Source: Bicyclus anynana (taxonomy: Eukaryota; Arthropoda; Insecta; Lepidoptera; Nymphalidae). Taken from it: a stretch of 64,000 bases of DNA. A model generated the notes under the pieces. It saw nothing but the letters and a program-made list of their open reading frames with translations. It was not told the DNA's origin and did not search any database. The stretch lies in NCBI RefSeq assembly GCF_947172395.1, contig NC_069102.1:6788442-6852441 (forward strand), written 5' to 3'. Shown piece after piece: positions 9,744 through 20,561 of this stretch (position 1 is its first letter; each line of letters opens with the position of its first letter). Position numbers and translations under genes: made by a program.

Positions 9744-10477
9744 AATACTTCTTCGACTTGGACGATACTATTAAAGCAAAAAATAAACATCATAGCCATG
9801 TCCTATTTACTGATCGGTTTAAAGGCGATGCAAAGCCAAATAAAGTTTATTTTCTTTTTTTTCGTTTTATTAGTACAACCTTTTTAAAATCGGTTGATAA
9901 ATATACATACGTCTGTTATTAGGATGTAGAAATGTTTATTTTAGAATGATGACCTAAAATATACATACGACTGTTATTAATAGGACGTAGAAATGATGAC
10001 CCATTTGACTCATTTTTGTAACTTTTGTGGAGTAATTTGTAGAGTAATATTATCGGGATTGCAGTTTTTTCGACAAATATACCTTACAAAACAAAAAGTT
10101 AGATAAGTTAAGTGCCTACAAAAAGTAATCCAGAACTCAGCTACTTACTCCTCTGAGCGCAAGCACAATTCTGTGTTTAGATACTTACATTACATATTTA
10201 TGTATCAGTGGCGAAGGATGGTAAGCCACCCCAAAGAAAAAAAAATTGTGGTTTACATGCGACTAAATGAAATTTTAAATCCATTAGGTGCCTTTGTTTG
10301 CCTCAGTAACGACGCACTAGTCCCATATCTAAATAAAATGATATATATTCATATGAAATTTGCCCTAATATCCAAAAGTCGAAATTTTTGTTAGTGCTTT
10401 CTTTCTTGTTGGTAATTATACAATACTCATCAATCAGCTGGGTAAATCTATACTTCTGTATATACTAATATAATATT
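9744..10477. other. Intergenic stretch, CSP-b to CSP-c, part 1
   Basis: ATATACATACG(T/A)CTGTTATTA occurs twice (about 9901 and 9959) as a local duplication. No gene was seen. Confidence 0.4.
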
Positions 10478-10683
10478 ATAGAGGTAAAGTTTTGTGGTAT
10501 TGTAGGGGTAATCTCTGGACCTACTAAACCAATTTTGAAAATGCTTTTACCTATACAAAGACCCTACTAAAAAATTTTTTAGTATCATAGGTATCTCACT
10601 ATATATATATACTTATCTCACGGATATACTTTATCTCACGGGAACGGCAACTACGCGGGTGAAACTGCGAGGCGTCAGCTAGT
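10478..10683 (+). repeat. Element T' copy
   Basis: It starts CTAATATAATATTATAGAGG and ends near GGCGTCAGCTAGT. T' copies read ATAAAGCTGAAGAGTTTG or ATAGAGGTAAAGTTTG at the start and GAAACTGCGCGGCGTCAG at the end. Others: 11737-11934, 15985-16200, 27098-27300, 43828-44030, 58065-58257. Confidence 0.7.
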
Positions 10684-10953
10684 GATAAATATATCGCCCC
10701 TATTTTCCTACCCTTAGGTTTTTTATCAATTAACTTTAAAAACTTCTATTATTATGGGGCAAACTAATTTATGTGCTTCCAAATTCATTACATAAAAAAA
10801 TATTCCATTTCCATGAAAAAAAGAGATCAAAATCGGAACAAAAAAGTTAAGCCTGTTCATACATAAAAAAAATATGCACGTCACGTCAAGTACATTCTCT
10901 CAGGCTTTCGTCGGTTGATTATTGTAAACCGGCGAAAAACGGTGAGAAGTATT

Positions 10954-11433
10954 ATACAGGTTGCTCGGGAGTATATCCCATAACTCTAGGATTATATTCT
11001 TTAAGGAAAATTAATTAAAAATATCTAAGGAACAAGTGTTCTAAAATGAATATTTTCGGAGTAAAAAATATTTCTTTTGTAAATAGATCTTAAATTGTGT
11101 CCCATAAATCGCGTCCCTATATTCTGACCTAGCCAAACTTATTCATTGATAAATATCATGTAGTAGCTTGCTAGTGAAGTGCGGAGTTGCAGTTGCAATA
11201 TCTTGTCGATATCGAGAGTCCTTACCACTATGATTAAAATGCAAGGTAATATAAGACAAAGACGTGTGTTACATGGAACGTCGGAATTATTTGAATTACT
11301 TTGTATGAAAACAAAAAAAGTTTTTTTTGTTTATATAAAAAAATCGTTATGCAGCGGCTCCTTGCCAATTGACAAGTCCACTGACTAGTCAATACCTTGA
11401 AGTTATGGGAAATACTCCTGAGCACCCTGTATA
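10954..11433. repeat. MITE-4 copy, longer
   Basis: Same ends and interior as 5056-5425. It also carries about 100 extra bases near 11135-11235 that the first copy lacks. Confidence 0.75.
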
Positions 11434-11736
11434 TATAAGATATTGTATAAGGTATGCCTTGCCTTACAAAATGATATTGTATGTGTTATTTATAGTACAT
11501 AGCAATGGTTTTCTGCATTCACGATCGTAGGTTCGGTTCCCACAAAATAGAAAATATTTCTCTGACGAACATGGGTATTTTCCAGTGCAAGGGTGTATTT
11601 ATGCAGTATATAAGTATTTATTTGTAGTTCATAAATATATATCATAAAATCTATAGCTATCTAAGTACCCAACATAGGCTATTTATATTCTTACTTTGAG
11701 ACTAAGTAATGTATGTAATGCTTAAGTATTTATTTA
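11434..11736. other. Intergenic stretch with a possible repeat
   Basis: ATTCACGATCGTAGGTTCGG and the following 150 bases read like a SINE-type B-box region, but no second copy was found here. Confidence 0.3.
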
Positions 11737-11934
11737 CTAGCTGACGTCACGCGGTTTTACTAGCGTGGTTTCCGTTTCCATTGGAATACGGGGATAATAT
11801 ATTATAGCCTATAGCCTTCCTCGATAAATGGCTATCTAACAGTGAAATAGTTTTTCAAATCAGACCCGTAGTTCCTGACATTAGCGCGTTCAAACAAACA
11901 AACAAACTCTTCAGCTTTATAATATTAATATAGA
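11737..11934 (-). repeat. Element T' copy
   Basis: ACTAGCTGACGTCACGCGG to CTTCAGCTTTATAATATTA, the reverse of the copy at 15985-16200. Confidence 0.75.
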
Positions 11935-12447
11935 TTTAAGTATCTTTATTTAACGAAAATCCTGTGACTCCAAATTCAAAATATAACGCCAACCTACGCA
12001 GTTTAAACTTTAATAAAATAGATAACAAAAGTCGTAAATTGTAGATGATGAAATTTCAATAGTTTTGGTAATTAATAAATGATGTTATAATAATTAACAA
12101 ATGAATAGGGAGTAGGTATATAATGATCGGTCATTTTCAAATTATTGATATTACATAGTGTAAAGCTTGTAAAGCTGCTCCATTTGCGTAAGTAATTTTT
12201 CATCATCTTTAATCTTTATTACTAGCCCCAGAGGTACCATTCAAACATAAAAAATATTAAAAAATAACTTCCCATTTATTTAACAAAACAGCATACAGAG
12301 ATAATGCTCCACTTGATAACCATTACTTATACATACATGAATCCTCAATCATGAAAGTAATTAATTAAAGTTCAAATAAAAAAAAAACATTACGCAAAAA
12401 TGTTTGCTTACCTGCATTTTTACACGCATTTGCGATATCTATCAGTT
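11935..12447. other. AT-rich intergenic stretch
   Basis: No gene or clear repeat. Confidence 0.4.
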
Positions 12448-12614
12448 GGCAGTTTGATACCGTTACCGTCACGTAACGTAAACGCGAATTTCTAAGGAAT
12501 TGAAACAGCGCCGTCTAGTCCCACTACTGCACAACTGTTTCAATTTCAAATTTTGCGTAAACGTCAACGTGATAGTAACAGTATGAAAATATTGAAAACT
12601 CCCACTAGGCACAC
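12448..12614. repeat. MITE-2 copy 1
   Basis: Palindromic, about 170 bases: GTAAACGCGAATTTCTAAGG, a centre with GCCGTCTAGTCCCACTACTG, then a complementary arm ending CCCACTAGGCACAC. Copy 2 follows 46 bases later; copy 3 is at 13735. Confidence 0.8.
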
Positions 12615-12659
12615 AGGCAATTGATGTACAGTGAATTGGACGTTAGCATCACCCGAGAG

Positions 12660-12836
12660 CCTAGTGCCAGTTTTATACTGGTACTATCGCGTTAAAGTAA
12701 ACGCGAATTTCTAAGGAATTGAAACAGCGCCGTCTAGTGGCACTATTGCAAAACTGTTTCAATTCCATATAAATTCGCGTTTACGTCGACGCGATAGTAA
12801 CAGTATGAAAATATTGAAAACTCCCACTAGGCACAC
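12660..12836. repeat. MITE-2 copy 2
   Basis: CCTAGTGCCAGTTTTATACT to CCCACTAGGCACACC. Same orientation as copy 1 and nearly identical in the core. Confidence 0.8.
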
Positions 12837-13059
12837 CGGAGTTAAAAACATTGAAGTTGGCATTTTGTTGTGTATCGTATAATAGCTAGAAGCTTGTTAA
12901 TACTTACCTCTGTTAAAACAAGCCCCCCGCCCCCCTACCATTTACCAGTAAAATTGCTAAGTTTCTTTGTGAGATTTTCCACTTTATTTATAAGCCATAA
13001 AATTATATGAAACCAACGGATGCCTGCAAATACGCTTGAAATTCTGTTTTTCACAAATC

Positions 13060-13215
13060 CTGCTGGAGCCATGTGTTTTTTTTTTGGGATAAAAGGTAAC
13101 ATATATGTTGCTCCATAACCTCCTTTATCTTCGAGTGAAAGTTACATTAAAATCGGTACAGCCGTTTTAGCGATTAGCCGGGACAAACAGAAAGACAGAC
13201 AAAATTTTTAAAAAA
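13060..13215. repeat. Element fragment
   Basis: TGGGATAAAAGGTAACATAT and GTACAGCCGTTTTAGCGATT resemble internal words of the T-type elements (compare 29390-29420). It ends in AGACAGACAAAATTTT. Confidence 0.4.
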
Positions 13216-13734
13216 GCTTGGTATGTTTAAGCGCCGTGTAAATTAGCTTTATGCACTTGAAAAAACACAGTACCTACTTATAAACTTTTCTTAAACCCTT
13301 CATATTTATTTTTAAACCAAACATAAAATATTATTTAAATATTTTATTATTTAAATATTTTTTACTGACATTTTTTTCGTTCTGACGTCCGAATGTTAAT
13401 GAAAAACAAATATTTAGATCGGTAAATCGAATTTAAGCTCTAACTCGAGTTGTATCATATATTTTAAGACTAATGAATAGACATTGGTTCGCCTATATAA
13501 TCACTTCATTTTGATTTTTAATCCCTGACGCAAGAAGAAGTTTTACGTGTCTGTCTGTCAGTCTGTCTGTGGCACCATATCTCCCGAACGTACGTATAGG
13601 TACGCATAGGATAAAGCGATTACAAATAAGTTTTTTTTTGTATTGGACTTGACTTAAAAGTTGTTGGGGGGTGAAAGTGGGGAAGAATAACCGAATGTCT
13701 GCAAATATACTCGAGTCTCAAATGAAAGCGCACT

Positions 13735-13916
13735 GAGTGCTTAATGGGAGTTTTCAATGTTTTCATACTGTGACTATCACGTAAACGTAAACGCGAATTT
13801 ATATGAAATTTAAACAGTTGTGCAGTAGTGCCACTAGATGGCGCTGTTTCAATTCCTTAGAGATTCACGTTTACGTTTACACGATAGTCACAGTATCAAA
13901 CTTGCACTAGGCACAC
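13735..13916. repeat. MITE-2 copy 3, inverted
   Basis: Same palindromic family as 12448-12836: ATGGCGCTGTTTCAATTCC in the core and CACTAGGCACACTG at the end. Confidence 0.8.
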
Positions 13917-14187
13917 TGAAAGAGAATATTGATGACTTAATCGAGAGTGTAATTAATAATTTAATGACCTTCAAAATTTTCAGTTTTATGGCACCATGTA
14001 TTTATATTTATTTGTTACGTAAATGTAACATAGATCCAATTATTCATCTTTTATTCAAATTAAGTAAGTACTTAAATAGACGATGAGATTTTACTTAGGT
14101 ACTTAGATTCACTTATTTATTGGAAGCTGGATAGCGTTCAAATAATAAAGTAAATATAAGACAATACACATTGTCTTATATTTACTT

Positions 14188-14566
14188 TTTTAACCGACTT
14201 CAAAAGGAGGAGGTTCTCAATTCGTCCGTATGTTTTTTTTACTATTAGGAACTGTATTGTTTTCTGGGATAAAACATCATTTCAAGTTATGAGCTTTTTT
14301 TTATACAGGAAAATAAAAATTAAAAGATTTTATTAAAGATATATGTCTAGATTTAGAGATAAGCCAGCAATAAAAGTTTTTATATTAAAAAAATCGAAAG
14401 TAAAGATACCAACAATTTTATTGAGGAATTTGTTCATTATATAAATACAGCCAACGGGCAACGTTTTATTAAAGCTGGCACATGCCTCAAAAGATAATTT
14501 TACTTAGCAAAGATTATTTTTCGAGTGATTAAACCATTATTACCAGGTATGTTAAATTTGTTTTAA
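14188..14566. repeat. Element F end and AT-rich flank
   Basis: TTTTAACCGACTTCAAAAGG then AGGAGGTTCTCAATTCG. The same words occur at 57345-57375 and, inverted, at 14700-14753. The rest of this stretch is plain AT-rich sequence. Confidence 0.55.
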
Positions 14567-14952
14567 GAGCCGTGAGAGGCCAGTGAATATAACCTCTACC
14601 TCCAATTCCGTAGGGTGTAGTTTGGAATCCGGTCCGGGACAATATGCACTTCCAACTTTTCAGTTATGTGCATTTTAAGAAAAAAAAAAAAAAAAAAAAA
14701 AAAAAACATACATACAGCCGAACGTAGAACCTCCTCCTTTTTGGAAGTCGGTTAATAAATATCATGTGTCTCAAACGGTTAAGGATAAACATCGTGAGGA
14801 AACCTGCATAACTGAGAATTTTCTCAATTCTCTGCGTGTGTTAAGTCTGCCAATACGCATTAGGCTAACGTAATGGACTATTTGGCTTAACTTTTATCAT
14901 TCTGAGAGGAGACTCGAGCTCAGCAATGAGCTGAATATGGGTTGATAATAAT
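14567..14952 (+). repeat. SINE-A interrupted by element F
   Basis: The SINE-A head (AGAGCCGTGAGAGGCCAGTG) runs to GTGCATTTTAAG, is broken by an A-run plus about 50 bases of element F (14682-14753), and resumes at AAATATCATGTGTCTC. The order of insertion is therefore readable. Confidence 0.75.
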
Positions 14953-15059
14953 AAGCTAACCACATTCTATGACGAAAAAAAGCTTGTCAGTAGTGAGCTC
15001 ATTCTCGTACTACATACAGGGAAGTATGGAAGCCAATATGGATGATGTCAGTTTTTTAA

Positions 15060-15179
15060 ATCTATACTTATAATAAATCTGTAGAGAGGTCAATTCTGTA
15101 CATGAAATATATTTCCAAAATAACTATCAGGGGGTGATTAGTGATCGATACTGATGCCAAAAATGCAATCAGTAAAATT

Positions 15180-15224
<45 letters not shown>

Positions 15225-15380
15225 ATGTTCTTTATAGAAACAAAAACTACTGGACGGATTTTAACGAAACTTGGTACAATTATTCTACATACTCCTGGGC
15301 AGGTTATAGTATACTTTTCATTACGCTACGATCAATAGGAGCAGAGCAGTGAAGAGAAATGTTGAGAAAACGGGAGAAGT
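15060..15380 (+). repeat. Element G with (GTCT)n
   Basis: ATAATAAATCTGTAGAGAGG through GATCAATAGGAGCAGAGCAG matches 36832-37140. It contains a GTCT microsatellite of about 11 units at 15181-15224. Confidence 0.75.
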
Positions 15381-15814
15381 TACTCAATTTTTTAAGCTTC
15401 CTTCGCGTGTACAGCCTTAATGGTTAAAGCTACATAGAAATCATGTATCACGAAAATGTTTTCCTTAAGATTATCTATAAAAACACAACAGCATATATAT
15501 GTCTATCTTTTATGGTTGACTCACAATAACACGTGTAACTCCCGATAGCTTAGCAGTTCGGAGCTTTCTAATTATATTTGTGTACTCTTATGTTTATAAC
15601 ACTCATCACACATCCCTTATAAGAAAGTTAATATTATTACCTATTCAATAAAAAAAGAATCATAAAAATCGGTAAAGAAACACCAAAGTTATACAAGAAA
15701 TACGCTAAGCCATCGCGCGTAAATACTAATTCATGCTATATAGATTATTTTTGTTAACGGTTGCCGCGCTCGATGCGACTCGCGGTGGGAGGAATAAATA
15801 AAGAAGTGCAGCCT
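15381..15814. other. Intergenic stretch
   Basis: No gene was seen. A GC-richer patch at 15755-15795 (GTTGCCGCGCTCGATGCGAC) may be an old repeat. Confidence 0.35.
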
Positions 15815-15984
15815 TAATGAGTAGGGTAGGGGTAGGGTAGGGTAGGGTAGGGGTAGTGTAGGGTAGGAGTAGGGCAGGGGTAGGGTAGGGGTAGGGTATA
15901 GGTAGGTTAGGGTAGGGTAGGATAGGGGTAGTTGAAAGTTTACAACGACTTTCACGCGGACGAAGTCGCGGGCGTCCGCTAGTC
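15815..15984 (+). repeat. GGGTA minisatellite fused to element T end
   Basis: An irregular TAGGGTAGGGG array at 15822-15930 is followed directly by TTTCACGCGGACGAAGTCGC and GGGCGTCCGCTAGT, the end of element T. The insect telomere repeat is TTAGG, so this is not telomeric. Confidence 0.75.
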
Positions 15985-16200
15985 TATACTAATATTATAA
16001 AGCTGAAGAGTTTGTTTGTTTGTTTGTTTGTTTGTTTGTTTGGTTGATTGAACGCGCTAAGCTCAGAAACTGCTGATCGGGTTTTAAAAATTCTTTCAGT
16101 GTTAGATAGCCCATTTATCGAGGAAGGCTATAGGCTATTTATCCCGGTACTCATATGGGAACGGGAACCGAGCGGGGCAAAACGGGCACCGTCAGCTGGT
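15985..16200 (+). repeat. Element T' copy
   Basis: CTATACTAATATTATAAAGC, a TTTG microsatellite at 16010-16041, and a degenerate end CGGGCACCGTCAGCTGG. It ends less than 90 bases before the CSP-c acceptor. Confidence 0.75.
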
Positions 16201-16296
16201 CACTAATAAATAACAGATGGGTTTTATATATTTCTAATGCCGGATAAAATGTCACGATTCATACAAATATTCGTAATTTGTTCTAGGATTCTCAAA

Positions 16297-17759
16297 ATGA
16301 AGACAATTGTTCTATTCGCTCTGGTAGCAGTTGCGGCTGTGAAGGCTGAGACCTATGTCACAGCTGATGATGACCTGGATATGAAAGCTGTGGTTGCTGA
16401 CTTAGACAGATTAGTCCGTTATCTGGATTGCTTTATGGACAGAGCGCCTTGTTCAGTACGGACCGCAAGTTACAAAAGTACGTCTTTGCTTCATCATTTA
16501 TTTTTTAGTACTATGAAGAGTAAACATTTGTATTTTTATATGTACCGAACAAACTCAAAAAGTACTGAATTGATTTGAAAAATTCTTTCACCAATGGAAA
16601 GCTACATTAACAAGGGTCAAGGGATAACCCCAAACCCAAAGCCTGAAGACAAAAGTCTTTAATGAGTTTGTCTTTATTTTGAAGTGGCAGTGAGCGGGCC
16701 ATATCTGTCGTAGAACAGATGGCCGCTGGGGCAGACGTGTTCAGGAGTGGAGACCGCGTACTATCAAACGCAGTGTAGGACGCCCTCCAGCTAGATGGTC
16801 CGACGACATCAAGAAGGTAGTGAGAAGTGGTTGGATGAGGAAGGCGGAGGATCGTGTGTGGTGGCGCGCTCTCGGAAAGGTCTATGTCCAGCAGTGGACG
16901 AATACAGGCTGTTGAAATGAAATGAAGGGATAACATTTACGGTATGAAATGTAGCAGGTTCAAGGGTACAGATTTGAACAAAGTCCTGATTCGGGCTATG
17001 AAATGCTGAGTGTTTCTATTTTCCCAGGAAATTGTCAATACAAATTATTGTTATCACAGAGTAGTTGATGGTTTTACCAGAGGTTTTACAATACCGTGCC
17101 TCGGAAAGCACTTTAAGTCGACGCTACATTATCATTAACTAATAACGGTCGTTAAATAATTATTATAAGACATTATCATCTTAGCCCCCATTCGCACGAG
17201 AGGTTTTAACGGACCTTAAAAAAGCGTTCAAATACAACGTTTTGCGTTTTTAAAACACGACGCTATTTTTCGAGCAGTATTGCATTTTAAATTTTTTAAA
17301 AAGTTAGAATGTCACAAACCTTAATATAAAATCATACAATATTTGAGCGCTTTTTTAACTCCGTTAAAAAAACTCTCGTGCAAATGTGGGCTTAAACCTG
17401 CCAACCCATTGGAACAGCGTGGTGCGTCTAATCTCTATATCCCCTCAATCTAAAATGGGATGCCTTGTAATGGGCTGTTAAAATGGCTGATTTGATTAAA
17501 AGGAATAATACATAAGTAGTACATATAAACAAAGAAATCTAATATCAATTAATTTAATGTAATTTTAATTGCAGAAATAATTGCTGACTCCATTGCAACC
17601 GGTTGCGCGAAGTGCAACAATGCACAAAAGCGTTTGGCGAATGACTTCATTTCGGGAATCAAAGCAATCTTACCCTTAGAGTACTTCAACTTCAGACTAA
17701 AGTACGATCCAGAAGGAAAACACTTCGATGATTTCGAGAAGATCGTTCACGGTTATTAG
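16297..17759 (+). CDS. Chemosensory protein CSP-c
   Basis: Exons 16297-16477 and 17575-17759 encode 121 residues. Met at 16297 lies 10 bases after an acceptor (TTGTTCTAG) and opens a signal peptide ending at VKA (residue 17). The 20 upstream in-frame codons cross that acceptor and are not counted. Cysteines are at 45, 52, 71 and 74. An acidic run DDDLD replaces YDN after the signal. Tyr97 stands at the pocket-Trp position, and LKYDPEGKHFDDF is the C-terminal motif. The donor A|GTACGT and the SYK-KII junction match CSP-b, suggesting these two are recent duplicates; this is inferred from motifs, not a tree. AATAAA at 17879 is a likely poly(A) signal. The intron holds an RTE fragment and MITE-1. 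Confidence 0.95.
16620..16920 (+). repeat. RTE-2 LINE 3' end in CSP-c intron
   Basis: CATATCTGTCGTAGAACAG, GGTCCGACGACATCAAGAAG and CCAGCAGTGGACGAATACAG correspond to the C-terminal region and end of an RTE-like element. Matching copies are at 38640-38790 (minus) and 38930-39160 (plus). Confidence 0.75.
17085..17160. repeat. SINE-D fragment
   Basis: CCGTGCCTCGGAAAGCAC and AACGGTCGTTAAATAATTAT are words of SINE-D (compare 45185-45275 reversed, and 48490-48550). Confidence 0.4.
17181..17394. repeat. MITE-1 copy in CSP-c intron
   Basis: TTAGCCCCCATTCGCACGAG to CTCTCGTGCAAATGTGGGC, with internal GTTAAAAAAACTC arms. It ends about 180 bases before exon 2. Confidence 0.85.
17395..17520. repeat. 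Degenerate SINE-D-like fragment
   Basis: CCAACCCATTGGAACAGCG and GTGGTGCGTCTAATCTCTAT resemble the reverse of the SINE-D middle at 45140-45200. Confidence 0.4.
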
Positions 17760-17901
17760 ATCCACAAACAAAAGACACAAGCAATTTATACTACACAAAT
17801 TCGAATTTTGACAAAATCGTTTTTTTTTTGTGTCAAATGTCTTAAAATAAGATTTTTTAATATCGTGATGAAATGTGCAATAAAAATATCTTAAATACTT
17901 T

Positions 17902-18106
17902 AAGCCCTCATTCGCACGAGAGTTTTTTTAACGGACGTTAAAAGAGCGTTTATATATAGTTCGAAGTTAAATGAAGATCTATTTCTAACGCCTAAAATTG
18001 AAAATGCCATTGTGTTTTAAAAACGTTGTCGTGTGAACATATACATTTGTCGTATTTAAACGCTTTTTTTAATGTCCGTTAAAAACATCTCGTGCGAATG
18101 TGGGCT
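17902..18106. repeat. MITE-1 copy after CSP-c
   Basis: AAGCCCTCATTCGCACGAGA to TCTCGTGCGAATGTGGGCTA. It begins 18 bases after the CSP-c poly(A) signal. The two copies bracketing exon 2 are in the same orientation. Confidence 0.85.
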
Positions 18107-18500
18107 AACGCTTCAATAAAACTGGACGCCTCCCTCCATAGGAAGAGCTCAGACCCACAACGCTGTTCCAATGCAGGTTGGCGGGCTTAGGACGATAATA
18201 TACTCAGAGGCACAATTAACCGCCCTCTTTAATATGACGCGAGTATAATAAAGTGGGCGGATAATTGTGCCTCTGAGTATATTTGGCTTTTTAACGATTT
18301 GGCTTTCCGATACGCAGGAACAACGTAGATACATTAGGTGTAACACGACCAACCTCTCAAACCTAGGCTGAGAATGTTTCCTAAAAATATCTTAGAAGAA
18401 AAAGATCAGTAGGCACCTACTAAATAACCCGACCCAGGACCTGAACTCAAGATTACCTCCGAAACCATATAGAGTAACCACTGCAAAAACGAGACATTTA
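18107..18500. repeat. SINE-D fragments around a hairpin
   Basis: 18120-18190 (AGAGCTCAGACCCACAACGC) and 18400-18490 (AACCCGACCCAGGACCTG) resemble parts of SINE-D. Between them, 18198-18225 and 18255-18282 form an inverted repeat (ATACTCAGAGGCACAATTA) with a 29-base loop. Confidence 0.5.
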
Positions 18501-19756
18501 GTTGTAGAGATACCTAATACTAGGGGAGCCCGGGATGCTAAATTTGCAGTTACTAAAGCGTCATTGATTAGATTTTGTAAATTAGATGATACAAAGAATA
18601 AATGGTTATTTACTTTTTCGCTTTCAGCGATGGGGAAAAAAACTACAGATTTTAAAGACAATTTTTATTACTTCGGCTTACTGAAATCATCAGAAAATAT
18701 GAGCGATTATTACAGAAATATAAGGGTTTTATTTTGTCATTTTGGAACCCTCCTACTCCATTACGTTACGCTCAAATCGTCAGATTTTCGAAATGCACAC
18801 TGTTTAGCTATTAACTAACCACCCATACCTTAATCTGGCGTGCTGGTTGAGTATTTCTAAAGTTAGTTTTTTTTAGGTTGCCCTAAACCTTAAAATACCA
18901 ATATTTAGGGCTCATACTTGGTGGAGGTCCTGAACAACGTGCAAGGTGTACTCCCTTATGTTCATCTGCCGTGCTCGAGTAACTGCAAAAATCCCCTCTT
19001 CGGCTCCCCTACTATAGTCTTTATATATCAAATCACGACTGCAAATACCAACAACAAGATAATAAGTGTCAATATAATATTTAATTATTATCAGAGCCGG
19101 TTTGAACTTCTAAAAATAAATTAAATAGTTACCTACCAATGGAGATCGTAATACGAACAAAAAATTACCTTCTATGTACTGAAACTGTACTGTACTACTA
19201 CTACTAAAAAAGAGTGTAAAGAGCTCCCTAAAAAACGGTCATCAAGTTTCAGCCTACTGAAACATAAAGTTACGTTTCGTCTGTAAGTATTTCTAACTTA
19301 ATTTTATTGAAATTTACACAATATTTAATAAGAATCGATTCTTCAGCTGGAATAGCAAAACATCGATCAAGTAATCGAATACTCTGTGTAACGAGTGTAA
19401 GCAATGTGTTTGATACCTGTGTAAAAATTACAAGTGTGTATTGCGAATATAATTTGTAGTTATATCGTTTATGGATATAACGTTTATTAGACCGGGGGCA
19501 CAGATTAATTAATAATAGTCAGGAGGGCACGGAACACAACGGTGTCGTACACGTCACAAATATAAAATTCAAAAACTAATACATTCTCGACAGTCAGTAC
19601 GACACGAAGCGTCGGATCAATAATTTTTAATATTATTCAAGAAAAATGCCATCATAAACAAAATAAATAAGATGGAGTTTTTTTTTATTGGTTATTATTG
19701 ATTATTATTTCCATTAACGTAATTGTTGTTAGTGTTAAATTTTGAAAAAAAATTGT
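18501..19756. other. AT-rich intergenic stretch
   Basis: Open frames here are low-complexity and overlap on both strands. GC is slightly higher at 19490-19620 (ACCGGGGGCACAGATTAATT). No gene is supported. Confidence 0.4.
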
Positions 19757-20030
19757 TTAAGCGGATTTCAAGTAGACGCGTGACTTGTGTTGTTTTATGG
19801 GTTTCACCGGCTTACTCTGTGGCCGGGGGATAATTGGTTTAAACATTTTCGATGTGTGAACTTCAGGGACTTTACCATCCTCAAAAAACGACAGACAATT
19901 TTTTGGTGGATTTGGGTGCGTCGACAGATATTTGGTCCACAGGCATTTAGTCTGAGGTGTAGGTATATCTAATAGCAAAACGAACGCAAACAAAAACAAA
20001 GTAGGCAACAACAAATCTAAATGCGGTGAT
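19757..20030 (-). CDS. Possible exon of a small secreted protein, unknown family
   Basis: On the minus strand a frame opens after a TGA at about 20031-20033 and runs to TAA at 19757. It has no ATG. It reads a hydrophobic stretch (LLLPTLFLFAFVLLLDIP), then TPQTKCLWTKYLS, PPKNCLSFFEDGK, and a basic tail with KPIIPRPQSKPVKPIKQHK. CATTTAG at about 20020 could be an acceptor, which would put the start codon in an upstream exon I could not find. An AATAAA lies about 65 bases past the stop. The composition looks protein-like, with two Cys and a proline/lysine-rich end, but I recognise no family. It is not related to CSP. It could be chance. Confidence 0.3.
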
Positions 20031-20317
20031 CAAGTCTTGTAATGATGTAATCCCTAATTTAGTCGTGCATCATTCTTTTGTTACTTTGTGATAATGTTTA
20101 TAGACATAATAATGTTCTAGATTGATCCAAAGCTAGGACTAGGAATGCCATAAAACTTATTATATGCTTGACAAATAAAAATCAAGAACATATAAATAGG
20201 TAAATTGCAATATAGGTACCTATACTAATGATTAGGTGTTTGTTTGTCTGCATTGATGGTCTGAAACCACATAATATGGACTTTTTGGCTCGTCTCAATT
20301 TTAGGTATCCTACTAAT

Positions 20318-20445
20318 AATATAAACGCAAAAGTTTGTATGGATGTTTGACTTGGCTGAAATTTGGAATGTAAATAGATTTTACTCTGGATTAACACATA
20401 GGCTTTTTAATCCGGAAAAAATCCTTGGATTCACGGTGCTTTTCT
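20318..20445 (+). repeat. Element T fragment
   Basis: AACGCAAAAGTTTGTATGG and CTGGATTAACACATAGGCTT match 7640-7920. Confidence 0.6.
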
Positions 20446-20561
20446 AGATATATTAAGTACTCTAGGCACGCCATTGTTAAAGTAACGATTAATAAAACAC
20501 ATACAACATTATCAATGTATGCACATTACCATATCGCCAGACCTCTGGAATATTGTGTACC

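Noticed and set aside
15141..15338. Protein with repeated CLSV units
   Set aside because: It is the translation of a GTCT microsatellite inside element G.
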